A DNA stretch of 36,811 nucleotides from Planctomycetota bacterium (GTDB lineage: Bacteria; Planctomycetota; Phycisphaerae; UBA1845; Fen-1342): positions 1-36,811 of the forward strand of contig JAHJAR010000136.1 in NCBI GenBank assembly GCA_018814045.1, in the 5' to 3' direction. The notes beneath the pieces are model-generated. The model ran no database searches. It was not told where the DNA came from and saw nothing but the letters and a program-made list of their open reading frames with translations. Each line of letters begins with the position of its first letter. The first letter of the stretch is position 1. The translations under genes were made by a program, and so were the position numbers. Shown here piece by piece: positions 1-9,545 of this stretch.

Positions 1-58
1 CCAGCCGATTGTGCAGCCTCTCAGAGAGTGAGCCGGACCACCGCGGTACCCGGCGTGC

Positions 59-1546
59 TCAGAATTGCCGTCGCTGCCGCGCCGTCGGAATGCCAAGCTG
101 TCCGCGGTACTTGGCGACCGTGCGGCGTTTGATCTCGATACCCAGCTCCTTCAGCTTGGTAACGATCTCGTCGTCGCTGAGCGGGTTCCGCTTGTCCTCG
201 CGGTCGACGATCTCCTGCACCTTGGCCTTGATGCTGTCCCAGCCGAGGGCCTCACCATTGCCGGCGTCGGTCCCGCCGGTGAAGAAACGTCGCAGGGGAT
301 AGATGCCGCGCGGGGTCTGCATGTATTTCTCGTCGACGGTGCGGCTGATAGTCGACGGATCGCAGCCAAAGCGGGCCGCCAAGTCGCTCATGCGCAGCAC
401 CTTGAGATGCTGCTCGCCGCGATCGAGGAAATCGCGCTGTGCTTCGACCACCGATTTGGCTACTTCGAGCAGGCGCTCGCGCCGGTACTTGACCGCGTCG
501 ATGATCGCGTTGGCGGCCTCGATCTTCTGCTTGATGAAGTCGCGCGCGCGCTTGTCGTCGCGGGACCGTTCGAGCGCCTGGCGAAACTCGGGCGAGATAC
601 GCAGTTCGCGCATGTTGCCGCGCGTCAGGCGGATCTCGTAGCGGTCCTCCTGCTCGTTGTACTCGACGATCACGTCCGGGACGATCGGGGGCGCCTGCCG
701 GTCGAGGAAATCGATCCCCGGATGCAGCGACAGCCGGCCGATGACCTGCAAGGCGGCCTTCACATCCTCCAGATCGGCAGCGAGCGCTTTGGCGATCGCC
801 GGCAAGCGGTTCTTCTGCAGGTTCTCGAAGTGCTTCTCGATGATCGTGCGCTCCAGCTCATTGTCGCCCGGCCGGGTGGCCAGTTGCAGCAGCAGGCATT
901 CCCGCAGGTCACGAGCCCCCATGCCCGGCGGGTCCAATTGCTGGACGCAGTGCAGCGCCTGTTCCATCTCCACACTGGTGGGCGGGGGCTGGATCTGCTC
1001 GGCAATCTGCTCGAGCGTGCTGGTCAGACGCCCGGTTTCGTCGATGTGATCGATGATCCTGGCACCGAGTTGGGCCGTTCGTTCATCGACTTCGACCAGG
1101 TGCCAATCCTGCAACAGGTGCTCTTGCAGCCCGATGGGGCGGGCCGTGGTATTCGCCATGGCCTCCATCTTGAGATCGGCCTCTTCCTGGCCGCGTGCGC
1201 GTGACTTCGTGCCGCGATACTCGAAGTCGTCTTCCAGCCAGTCGTATTCCCGGACAAGACTGTCGAGCCGCTCGAAGTCGCTGGCGTCGCCCTCCTGCAC
1301 GACCAGGTCGCGCTCGCCTTCCGCTTTCTGCTCGCTGAGCGACTCCTCGGAACTGGGGCTCTCGGCCCCCTCGTCCTCGGGAGTCAGTAGCTCCAAGGCG
1401 GGATTGCCATCGATCTCCTGCGATATCCGCGCTTCCAACGCCATCGCGTTGAGCTGTAGGATGTCCATCGCCTGGATGAGTTGAGGCGTCAGACGTTGCT
1501 GCTGTTGCAGCAATTGCCGCGGAATCTGTGACAGCATCTGCGACAT
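59..1546 (-). CDS. rpoN: RNA polymerase sigma-54 factor RpoN
   Basis: Alternative sigma factor that directs core RNA polymerase to -24/-12 promoters and needs AAA+ activators to melt DNA. The 495-residue protein shows the whole family layout. It has a Gln/Leu-rich activator-interacting N-terminus (residues about 5-45, with [20 protein letters not shown]), an acidic linker rich in Glu and Ser (about 55-100), the core-binding region, and a helix-turn-helix around [20 protein letters not shown]. Near the C-terminus is an RpoN box, [14 protein letters not shown], close to the consensus [10 protein letters not shown]. Length is normal (family about 450-500). The ATG at 1546 is kept because the activator region begins right after it. 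It is transcribed divergently from icd. The usual downstream partners (hpf, ptsN) would lie beyond the left edge and cannot be seen. The call is very secure. Confidence 0.97.
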   Translation of the reverse strand: MSQMLSQIPRQLLQQQQRLTPQLIQAMDILQLNAMALEARISQEIDGNPALELLTPEDEGAESPSSEESLSEQKAEGERDLVVQEGDASDFERLDSLVREYDWLEDDFEYRGTKSRARGQEEADLKMEAMANTTARPIGLQEHLLQDWHLVEVDERTAQLGARIIDHIDETGRLTSTLEQIAEQIQPPPTSVEMEQALHCVQQLDPPGMGARDLRECLLLQLATRPGDNELERTIIEKHFENLQKNRLPAIAKALAADLEDVKAALQVIGRLSLHPGIDFLDRQAPPIVPDVIVEYNEQEDRYEIRLTRGNMRELRISPEFRQALERSRDDKRARDFIKQKIEAANAIIDAVKYRRERLLEVAKSVVEAQRDFLDRGEQHLKVLRMSDLAARFGCDPSTISRTVDEKYMQTPRGIYPLRRFFTGGTDAGNGEALGWDSIKAKVQEIVDREDKRNPLSDDEIVTKLKELGIEIKRRTVAKYRGQLGIPTARQRRQF

Positions 1547-1883
1547 CGGCTCCTACGTTTCCTATCGGTCGCTGGTGGCCCGGCACGCGGCACGCCGGAT
1601 GGTGCCCCCACAACACCAGTCGAACCAGCCCGGAAAGATCGCCCTTGGCGGGCGTTCCCGGCGGCGCACACCTCTTCTCCTAAAGGATAGTGTTGCGGAA
1701 CAGCCAAGTCAAAGAGCCACCTTCACGACCGCTGGCGGGCCGAGTTGCCCCGCGTGCCGCCCGCGACAGCGCCACAAATGTGCCGATCACGTCTCCGGCG
1801 CTTCCGCCCCGCGATCCGCATGTTATTCTACCGTGTTCGGGCTGCCGGCCAGCCGCCGGAGCGTTTCATCCAGGAGCCTACCG
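1547..1883. other. Divergent intergenic region rpoN/icd
   Basis: This 337-base spacer lies between two genes that start away from each other, so it should carry both promoters. I see no ORF with protein-like content, no tRNA and no clear sigma-70 or -24/-12 sigma-54 box. The only AT-richer patches are near 1680-1690 and 1820-1830, just upstream of the icd ribosome binding site, and the second (TTATTCTACC) could hold a weak -10 box. Confidence 0.4.
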
Positions 1884-3281
<1,398 letters not shown>

Positions 3282-3295
3282 ACCGCGGCTACGTG

Positions 3296-4216
3296 CTACT
3301 CCTGGCCAGGTGGTGACAGCACGGTGGATGACCCGCGTGCCACCAGCCAAACGCCCAGCAAGACACAAACACCGCCGCCCAACGCGTTGGCCGTGATTGG
3401 TTCGTGCAGCAGCGCCGCCCCGGTGAGCAGCGCGACAAACGGCTCGAAATACAGCAAGACGCCCGTGCGTGTCGGGCCGTGCTCGCGGGTCGCCGCGAAC
3501 CACAGGTAGTATGCCACGCCACTGCACAGCAGCCCCAGAAACGCGACCGACAGCAGGGCTTGATTCGTCAGCGGTCCGGTCAGCGGGCCTTCCCAGGCTG
3601 CCAACGGACACGCCAGCAGGGCCGCGACGCCCATACTGAACGTCGTTACGCGCAAGGCGCCGTTGCGGGCCATCGGCCCGACGGCGACCAGCGTGTAGGC
3701 CGTCCACGTCAAGCACGAGATCACCTGCAGCAGATCGCCGAAATGCGCCGCGGCGAAGTCGGGCGGCTCGATCACTGCCACCAGCAGGACGCCGGCGGTT
3801 CCCACGCTAACGCCTAGCCAGCCGATTGCGTGCAGGCGTTGCTGCCGCAGTAGATGTGCGCCCAGCGCGATCGTGACCGGAATGAAGCCGATGATCCAAC
3901 CTGTGTGAATCGCGGTGGTGTAGCGCAGACCGACAGCCTGGAGCAACAAGTGAGTGGCCAGGATCACGCCTAGCAACGCACACGCCGGGCAATCGGCGCG
4001 CGCGGGCAGTGCCCGTCTGCCGCGGGCTTTGATCAACAACGCCAGCAACGCCGTTCCGGCCAACAGTCGCACCGCGATCAGCCCGCCGGGGCTGAGCGCC
4101 TCGAGCGCCACGCGCGTGGCCACGAACGACGCGCCCCAGACGGCGATGGCGACGAGCCCCTTGCCGGAGAATGTCTGGCGGAGCCGGTGCCGGTCGGACT
4201 GTACGTCGTCAGTCAA
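3296..4216 (-). CDS. EamA/DMT-family membrane transporter
   Basis: Inner-membrane permease of the drug/metabolite transporter superfamily; the substrate cannot be told from sequence. The protein is almost entirely hydrophobic, with about ten predicted transmembrane helices arranged as two EamA halves (first helix GLVAIAVWGASFVATRVAL, second half starting near LTWTAYTLVAVGPM). A conserved late motif, FEPFVALLTGAALLHEPI, is typical of EamA repeats. No ATG exists near the N-terminus. A TTG at 4216 has GGAG seven bases upstream and is preferred; an in-frame TTG at 4231 would add five residues but lacks a good ribosome binding site. It converges on icd and shows no operon partner. Confidence 0.88.
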   Translation of the reverse strand: MTDDVQSDRHRLRQTFSGKGLVAIAVWGASFVATRVALEALSPGGLIAVRLLAGTALLALLIKARGRRALPARADCPACALLGVILATHLLLQAVGLRYTTAIHTGWIIGFIPVTIALGAHLLRQQRLHAIGWLGVSVGTAGVLLVAVIEPPDFAAAHFGDLLQVISCLTWTAYTLVAVGPMARNGALRVTTFSMGVAALLACPLAAWEGPLTGPLTNQALLSVAFLGLLCSGVAYYLWFAATREHGPTRTGVLLYFEPFVALLTGAALLHEPITANALGGGVCVLLGVWLVARGSSTVLSPPGQE

Positions 4217-4383
4217 ATAGGCGCTCCGCAAGGCCGCCGGTTATCGCTACTGTAGCTTCTCACGCCGTCTGCATCTTATCCGAGTTCTCATGGGGCTTGC
4301 GCCGCACCCACGGGGGATGAAAATCCGAGTTTACGGAGCAGCCGCGGCTCTGTTTTGGCGGGTGCGCGGGTGCCCCATCCCGT

Positions 4384-4408
4384 TTCGTCCGCTCAACAGG
4401 CGGACGAA
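4384..4408. repeat. Inverted repeat, 9-bp perfect stem
   Basis: TTCGTCCGC at 4384-4392 pairs perfectly with GCGGACGAA at 4400-4408 around a seven-base loop. It lies in a non-coding spacer. There is no T-run after either arm, so a role as an intrinsic terminator is not obvious. Confidence 0.6.
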
Positions 4409-4461
4409 CTGGGTGGAGGACGGACTCGTATGCCGAGGACTGCTGAGCACTCGCATCGGTC

Positions 4462-4484
4462 CCCCACCCTTGGAAAGGGTGGGG
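4462..4484. repeat. Inverted repeat, 10-bp perfect stem
   Basis: CCCCACCCTT (4462-4471) and AAGGGTGGGG (4475-4484) form a perfect ten-base-pair stem with a three-base loop. The flanks carry a direct repeat (GCATCGGTCCCCCA at 4453, GCATCGGCCCCCCA at 4490). The GTGGGGCACCCG edge also appears in inverted form near 4360-4375. This suggests a dispersed repetitive extragenic element. Confidence 0.65.
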
Positions 4485-4573
4485 CACCCGCATCGGCCCC
4501 CCAGGGTCGGATGCCGCGCCAGGTAATCCGCGCCAGCGCTCCGGAGTATTCCGACAGCCTGGTAAGCGACCGG

Positions 4574-4596
4574 CCAAGCCCCGCGCTCACGCTTGG
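4574..4596. repeat. Short inverted repeat
   Basis: CCAAGC at 4574-4579 pairs with GCTTGG at 4591-4596 across an 11-base GC-rich loop. It is a weaker member of the hairpin cluster in this spacer and could be chance taken alone. Confidence 0.35.
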
Positions 4597-4726
4597 GGTT
4601 CTGTTCGCCGCCCGGCGAATCGCGCGCCTGCACGCGTTGGCTAAAGGCGGCGGGCCGGTTACGCTGTGCGCAACCGCCCGGCGGGCGTACGCACCGGGCA
4701 TGGCCTCTGGAAGGGAGGCGTCGCGA

Positions 4727-5632
4727 ATGTCCCTGCTCGTCGCTGGATCGATAGGCATCGATACGGTGGAGACGCCCGGCGGGCGCGCTGACGACGTGCT
4801 CGGCGGCTCGGCCATCTATTTCGCCCTGGCGGCGTCGCTGTTCACCGAAGTGCGTGTGGTCGGCGTCGTGGGCGAAGACTTCGACATGAATCTGCTTGCG
4901 CCGCTGCGCGAGAGGCGGATCGACTTGCGGGGGATCGAAGTGCGCCCTGGCAGCAAAACGTTCCGCTGGCACGGCAAGTACTTCGGCACGATGAACGAGC
5001 GCGAGACGGTCAGCGTCGAACTGAACGTGCTGGGTGAGCAAGGCGCTCCTGTTCCGGAGGAGTTCATCGACACGCGGCTGGTGTTTCTCGCCAACACGCA
5101 CCCGCAGATCCAGCGCACCTGCGCGGAACGCATGGCGAGCGCGGAACTGGTCGTCTGCGACACGATGAACCTGTGGATCGCGAACGAGCTGGAAGAGCTG
5201 CGCCGCACGCTGGGCTGCGTCCACGGTCTGGTGGCAAACGACGAGGAGGCCCGCTTGCTGACCGGGCGCAGTGACCTGGTGGGCGCCGGACGCGAAATCC
5301 TCGAGCTGGGGCCGCGCTTCGTGGTGATCAAGAAGGGAGAGCACGGGAGCCTGCTCGTCATGGACGACGACCTGTTCCTAATGCCGGCCTACCCCACAGC
5401 CCGAGTCGTTGACCCGACCGGGTGTGGTGACAGCTTCGCCGGGGCAATGATGGGTTACCTGGCGGCCAAGGGCTGGCACGATCGCGCGACGCTGCGCTCG
5501 GCGATCGCTTGCGGCACGGTCGTGGCATCGTTCGTGATCGAGTCGTTCTCGATCGAGGCCCTGGCGGCGACTACGCCGGCCGACATCAAACGCCGCACCG
5601 CCGAACTGGCCGGGATGGTGCGTTTCGACTAG
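4727..5632 (+). CDS. PfkB-family carbohydrate/nucleoside kinase
   Basis: Cytoplasmic ribokinase-fold kinase that transfers the ATP gamma-phosphate to a sugar or nucleoside hydroxyl; the substrate is not determined. The 301-residue protein has the PfkB N-terminal glycine signature (GGSAIYFALAAS, about 24-36) and the C-terminal signature DPTGCGDSFAGAMMGYLA. The latter holds the catalytic Asp and the anion hole, here GCGD in place of the usual GAGD. Length fits the family (about 300). The ATG at 4727 is chosen because GGGAGG lies eight bases upstream and the beta-strand MSLLVAGSIGID begins there. An ATG at 4700 in the same frame is possible but lacks such a site. Nothing adjacent indicates the substrate. 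Confidence 0.9.
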   Translation: MSLLVAGSIGIDTVETPGGRADDVLGGSAIYFALAASLFTEVRVVGVVGEDFDMNLLAPLRERRIDLRGIEVRPGSKTFRWHGKYFGTMNERETVSVELNVLGEQGAPVPEEFIDTRLVFLANTHPQIQRTCAERMASAELVVCDTMNLWIANELEELRRTLGCVHGLVANDEEARLLTGRSDLVGAGREILELGPRFVVIKKGEHGSLLVMDDDLFLMPAYPTARVVDPTGCGDSFAGAMMGYLAAKGWHDRATLRSAIACGTVVASFVIESFSIEALAATTPADIKRRTAELAGMVRFD

Positions 5633-5708
5633 AACCCATCCCAAAACCGCTCATAGGCGGGCCGGAGAAGCTCGCCGTGCGCGTTAGCAGGCCGTCTCTT
5701 GGCAACCG

Positions 5709-5738
5709 CTCCCTTCTACGGTCGCGGCTCTGAGGGAG
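5709..5738. repeat. Short inverted repeat upstream of thpR
   Basis: CTCCCT (5709-5714) pairs with AGGGAG (5733-5738) in the 177-base spacer between the kinase and thpR. The segment, together with the adjoining AACCCATCCCAAAACC at about 5633-5649, resembles dispersed extragenic repeat debris. A family assignment needs a genome-wide copy count. Confidence 0.3.
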
Positions 5739-5809
5739 TTTGGGGACAGGTTCGAGCGCGGCGGCTCGTCCGTCCAACGAAGGTCAGCGGCATTGTGAGG
5801 TGTGTCGCC

Positions 5810-6370
5810 GTGCGCTGCTTCATTGCCATCGAACTTGACCAGACCGTGCGGGACGTGCTGCTGCGGCTGCTGCGCGAACTGCCCCGCACGCGCGACGCGC
5901 GCTGGTGCTCGGAAGCTCAATTGCACATCACGCTCAAATTCCTGGGCGAGACTGACGCACAGACCATCGCCGGCGTGAAGGACGCCATGGCCGCCGCGGC
6001 TGAGCAGGTCGCGCCGTTCCAGATCGGTCTGAGCGGACTGGGCTGCTTCCCGGAACGACGCAGCGCACGCGTGCTCTGGTGCGGTGTCAGCGACCCCGGC
6101 AACGGGTGCGCAACCTGGCTCTCGGTCGCCGATCCCCTGCTCGCAGCCCTCGGCTTCCCGCCCGAGCCCCGCGCCTTCACGCCCCACATCACGCTCGGAC
6201 GCAGCAAATCACGCACCGGCGCGAACGTGCTGTGCGCGGTGCTCGACACGGTAACGGCCCCGCCCGCCCGAGAGATGACGGTCGAGAAGATCACCCTCTT
6301 CGAAAGCCGCCTGCGACCGCAAGGCGCACAATATCTGCCCGTCGCCACGGTGCCGCTCACTGGCAATTGA
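5810..6370 (+). CDS. thpR: RNA 2',3'-cyclic phosphodiesterase ThpR
   Basis: 2H-phosphoesterase superfamily enzyme (formerly 2'-5' RNA ligase LigT) that opens 2',3'-cyclic phosphates on RNA ends and can join tRNA halves in vitro. Both catalytic HxT motifs are present in the 186-residue protein: HIT at 39-41 (HITLKFLGE) and HIT at 126-128 (HITLGRSK). The N-terminal MRCFIAIELD is typical of the family. The start is a GTG at 5810 with GAGG at 5797-5800. The frame stays open upstream to 5699, but that part has no family similarity. It is followed at 171 bases by coaD on the same strand. Confidence 0.92.
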   Translation: MRCFIAIELDQTVRDVLLRLLRELPRTRDARWCSEAQLHITLKFLGETDAQTIAGVKDAMAAAAEQVAPFQIGLSGLGCFPERRSARVLWCGVSDPGNGCATWLSVADPLLAALGFPPEPRAFTPHITLGRSKSRTGANVLCAVLDTVTAPPAREMTVEKITLFESRLRPQGAQYLPVATVPLTGN

Positions 6371-6541
6371 GACCGAGCGGACAAATCGCTTGCCGCCACC
6401 AGGGCCGCCTTGGAGAACTCGCGCCGCAGGGTTAGCATAGCGCCCTGTTGTTGGCCCGCTCGCCGACAAGACCGCTGCACGCGGCCGGGCGCGCACCGCG
6501 CCGCGTCGATAGTGACCCGGTCCTCTGGCAGCAAGGCTCCG

Positions 6542-7102
6542 ATGGCAAGACGCAGGCAGCACATCATCGCCGTCTACCCAGGCTCATTCGACCCGGTGAC
6601 CTATGGGCACTTGGACGTCATCCGCCGGGCTTCACAGTTGTTCAATGAGTTGGTGATCGGCGTAGGCGTGAATCCGGGCAAGGAGGATTTCTTCACACAG
6701 CGCGAGCGGCTGGGCCTGCTCGAGCCCCACTTGCGCAACTTGCCCAACGTCCGCGCCGCGGCGTACTCGGGCCTGACGATCGACTTCCTGCGTCAGTGCA
6801 AAGGGCACGTGCTGGTGAAGGGCATCCGCGACGTAGCCGACCTCAGCCACGAGATCCTCCAGGCCAACGTCAACCTGACCATCGGCGGCGTCGAGACGGT
6901 CTTCTTGCTGACCAGCGACCAGTATGTGCTTACCTCCAGCACGTACATCAAGCAGATTTACGAGATGGGCGGGGAGGGCCGCGAACGAATCGAACGCATC
7001 GTCCCGTCCAACGTCGCCGAGTTGATGGCCCGTAAGCTGGAGACCGCGCGGCGGCGCCGCCGGGCCCAGAAACACAAGCTCCTCGCGAAGAAGCGGCCGT
7101 GA
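6542..7102 (+). CDS. coaD: Pantetheine-phosphate adenylyltransferase CoaD
   Basis: Catalyses the penultimate step of coenzyme A synthesis: 4'-phosphopantetheine plus ATP gives dephospho-CoA plus pyrophosphate. The nucleotidyltransferase T/HxGH motif is in YPGSFDPVTYGHLDVI (TYGH at 20-23), and the second ATP-binding motif is seen as YVLTSSTYIKQI near residue 135-145. Length is 186 against the usual 155-170, the excess being a Lys/Arg-rich C-terminal tail (TARRRRRAQKHKLLAKKRP) that could contact RNA or simply be a lineage feature. The ATG at 6542 is chosen because the motif-bearing strand follows directly; the ribosome binding site is weak. Cytoplasmic. Confidence 0.94.
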   Translation: MARRRQHIIAVYPGSFDPVTYGHLDVIRRASQLFNELVIGVGVNPGKEDFFTQRERLGLLEPHLRNLPNVRAAAYSGLTIDFLRQCKGHVLVKGIRDVADLSHEILQANVNLTIGGVETVFLLTSDQYVLTSSTYIKQIYEMGGEGRERIERIVPSNVAELMARKLETARRRRRAQKHKLLAKKRP

Positions 7103-7139
7103 AGCTGTAGGATGGCACGAACGGCCCAGGCAAGCGCTC

Positions 7140-8297
7140 ATGACACAAACCTCCAGGCAGCCACGGCCTTCATCAATCCAGCGGGGCGGTTCGCTGTGGC
7201 CGCCCGGCCGCCGAATCGGCGCTGGAATGCTGCTGGCTCTCCTTTGCGCAGCGGCGGCCGCACAGCCGGCTGACCATCAGCCGCCCGACCCACAACTCGC
7301 CCGCCTGGTGGAGCAGATCACGCGCGGCGATGAGGATGAAGCGAAAGACGCGGCCGATCTTCTGATCGAGCGCGTCATCGGACCGGTCGCCGCCGCCTTG
7401 GGCTCGATCGAGGCGCGGCCCACTGCTGAGCAGCAGCGTCTGCGTCGCGTGCTGGCCCGTCTGAACGCGGCTCTGCGCATCCGCCTGGTGCGCCTGGACC
7501 TTCCGGAAGCAGAGCGGAAGCTGCTGGACGAATTCGCCGCGCACTACCCAGAACTCGTGGAGCGCCTGTTCGACGACGACTGGCGCCGCCGGCTGGCCGC
7601 GGTGCAGCAGATTCCCGTGGAGCCGGGCACGGGCGCGAGCGTGCTGGTCGTGCTGAAAGTCAATGACGCCGACGCCGACGTAGCCGAGGCCGCGCTGGAT
7701 TCGGCCGCCGCCTTGGCCGACGAAGTCGTGGTCCGTGGGCTGACCCGCTTTGTGCACGACGCCACCGAGGCCCTGCGGACCGGCTACTACGGCCCGCACG
7801 AACAGGACGTGGCCATGGTCGTGTCGCTGTACATCGCGCGCTCGATCGAGATCCTCGGGCAGACCAAGGCCAGCGCCAGCGTGCCCGTGATTGTGGCGGC
7901 GACGCGCTACCTGGCCCGCTCGCCCTATGGCGTCGTTTTCGATCTGCCCAAGGCTGCCGACGCGCTGGCCCAAATCGGCGAGGAAGAAGCCGTGCCGGTG
8001 TTGCTCGAGTTCCTCGGCCAGCGCCGCGTACACGTGCACCAGCGCGTCGATCGCAAGACGCTGCTGACTCAGACCGAGGGCGATGCGGTCCTGCTGAGCA
8101 TTCTGCGAATCTACCGCCTGCCGCCGGAGCAGTTCGGGTTACAGACGGGCCCGCCACCGCAGTCTGTGGCCGGTTTCCCGGACCACGCGGCGCAGCAGGC
8201 GGGGCATGAGGCCTTTCTGCGCTGGCACGAGGAGAACGCCCACAAGCCCCGCGCCGCCCGACAGGTCTCGAGTTCACGACCCGCAAGGAGAGAATGA
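7140..8297 (+). CDS. Exported HEAT-like repeat protein
   Basis: A 385-residue protein of unknown function. It has an N-terminal signal peptide after a basic, Ser/Pro-rich lead (hydrophobic core GMLLALLCAAAAA, cleavage likely after AAAQP), so it is probably periplasmic. The mature part is all helical in character. Regularly spaced Ala/Leu/Val-rich helices (LVVLKVNDADADVAEAAL, DALAQIGEEEAVPVLLEFL) resemble HEAT/PBS-lyase-like repeats, which mediate protein-protein contacts. The downstream phosphoesterase ATG begins directly after its stop codon, with AAGGAG at 8285-8290 inside this gene, so the two are probably translated together and may work together. No catalytic motif is seen. Confidence 0.75.
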   Translation: MTQTSRQPRPSSIQRGGSLWPPGRRIGAGMLLALLCAAAAAQPADHQPPDPQLARLVEQITRGDEDEAKDAADLLIERVIGPVAAALGSIEARPTAEQQRLRRVLARLNAALRIRLVRLDLPEAERKLLDEFAAHYPELVERLFDDDWRRRLAAVQQIPVEPGTGASVLVVLKVNDADADVAEAALDSAAALADEVVVRGLTRFVHDATEALRTGYYGPHEQDVAMVVSLYIARSIEILGQTKASASVPVIVAATRYLARSPYGVVFDLPKAADALAQIGEEEAVPVLLEFLGQRRVHVHQRVDRKTLLTQTEGDAVLLSILRIYRLPPEQFGLQTGPPPQSVAGFPDHAAQQAGHEAFLRWHEENAHKPRAARQVSSSRPARRE

Positions 8298-9533
8298 ATG
8301 CACCATCCCAGGCAGCCAGGTCTCCACTTGCGCAGCGGGGCGGTGCGCCCGCGCGTCGTGCTGCTTTGCACATTGGTGTTCATGGTGCTGGGGACACTGC
8401 TATTCTGGGTCTCGCCGTGGCTGCTGCCCGTGAGCATTGTCGAAGGACCGCTGGTACAGCAGGCTACCGAAGACGGCGTTACGCTGGTGTGGTTCACGTC
8501 GCGCCCGGCGGAGTGCGCGGTGGCCATCGACGCCGACCAAGGGCCGCACGTCTTCCCGGTGCAGAGCGCCGGCTGCCGACATTGCGCGCAGATTAGCGAA
8601 CTCTCTCCCGGCCACGCGTACCCCTACCGTATCCACGTTGACCAACGGAATCTGGCCGAGGCTACGTTCTACACCAACAAGCCCGCCGGCGAACCCTTCA
8701 GCTTCATCGTCTTCGGCGATAGCGGCATGGCCAGCGCTGAGCAGTACCTCCTGGCCGCGGACATGGCCCGCGTGCCGGCCGATTTCGTGCTGCACACCGG
8801 CGACCTGGTGTACGGCCGCGGCGAGCGCAGCAAGTACCGCAAGCGTTTCTTCCTGCCTTACCGCCAAATCATCTGCCAGGTTGCCTTCTGGCCATCGCTG
8901 GGCAACCACGACGTAAGCAAGCCGGATTTCGGCGCCCCCTACATCGGGGTTTTCCAGTTGCCGGAAAACGGCCCGGCCGACCTGCCACCCGAGCGTAACT
9001 ACTGGTTCGATTACGCCTCCGCCCGGATTGCCATCATCGACAGCAACATCGATTTGCCCGGACTACGCGACGCCGTCGCCCCCTGGCTTGAAGAGGTCAT
9101 GGCGAGCGAAGAGCCGCGCTGGAAGTTCGCCGTCCTGCATCACCCACCCTATACGGGTGGTGCGTATGAGCCCGACGAACGGATTCAGCAGGCGCTGGTA
9201 CCAACGTTCGAGATGGCCAGTCTGGATATGGTCTTCGTCGGCCATGACCACATGTACCAGCGGACCTATCCGATTCTCGTCGATCAGGTCGTCCCGCCGG
9301 GCCGCGGGGTCGTGTACATCGTGACCGGGGCGGGCGGCGCGCGGCTGTACGACGCGAAGCCGCCCGGAGAGCGTCCCACCTACGTCGCGGCCCTGCACAA
9401 CGAGATCCACAGCTTCACACACGTCGCGATCGACGGGGACATGTTGTCGCTGCGGCAAATCGCTCTGGGGGGCGATGTGCTTGACACGTGGGAATACCAC
9501 AAGGAGCCCGCCCCTGCGGCGGAGACGCCCTGA
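8298..9533 (+). CDS. Membrane-anchored purple-acid-phosphatase-like metallophosphoesterase
   Basis: Calcineurin-like phosphoesterase with a purple acid phosphatase arrangement. One N-terminal transmembrane helix (about residues 22-46) is followed by a short fibronectin-III-like domain and then the metal-binding motifs in order: FGDSG (about 138), HTGDLVYG (about 170), GNHD (about 201), HHPPY and GHDHMYQR (about 314). These are the ligands of the two-metal centre that hydrolyses phosphomonoesters. With 411 residues it matches secreted bacterial PAP-like enzymes. The ATG at 8298 directly follows the stop codon of the HEAT-like gene and has a good AAGGAG seven bases upstream. It probably acts outside the inner membrane. 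The substrate is unknown. Confidence 0.87.
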   Translation: MHHPRQPGLHLRSGAVRPRVVLLCTLVFMVLGTLLFWVSPWLLPVSIVEGPLVQQATEDGVTLVWFTSRPAECAVAIDADQGPHVFPVQSAGCRHCAQISELSPGHAYPYRIHVDQRNLAEATFYTNKPAGEPFSFIVFGDSGMASAEQYLLAADMARVPADFVLHTGDLVYGRGERSKYRKRFFLPYRQIICQVAFWPSLGNHDVSKPDFGAPYIGVFQLPENGPADLPPERNYWFDYASARIAIIDSNIDLPGLRDAVAPWLEEVMASEEPRWKFAVLHHPPYTGGAYEPDERIQQALVPTFEMASLDMVFVGHDHMYQRTYPILVDQVVPPGRGVVYIVTGAGGARLYDAKPPGERPTYVAALHNEIHSFTHVAIDGDMLSLRQIALGGDVLDTWEYHKEPAPAAETP

Positions 9534-9545
9534 GAGTGGCGCCGG

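Larger units (their letters stand above)
4217..4726. other. Non-coding, repeat- and hairpin-rich spacer
   Basis: About 500 bases lie between the EamA gene start and the PfkB kinase. Open frames run through it, but none has protein-like composition, and the in-frame extension of the kinase is rich in Arg, Pro and Ser. Instead the stretch holds several inverted repeats (4384-4408, 4462-4484, 4574-4596) and a near-identical direct repeat beginning GCATCGG at 4453 and 4490. It looks like a cluster of REP-like or MITE-like debris, with the promoters of the flanking divergent genes at its ends. Confidence 0.55.

Noticed and set aside
4260-4577. 105-residue minus-strand ORF in the repeat-rich spacer
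   Set aside because: It runs through the inverted repeats, has no protein-like pattern and no ribosome binding site.
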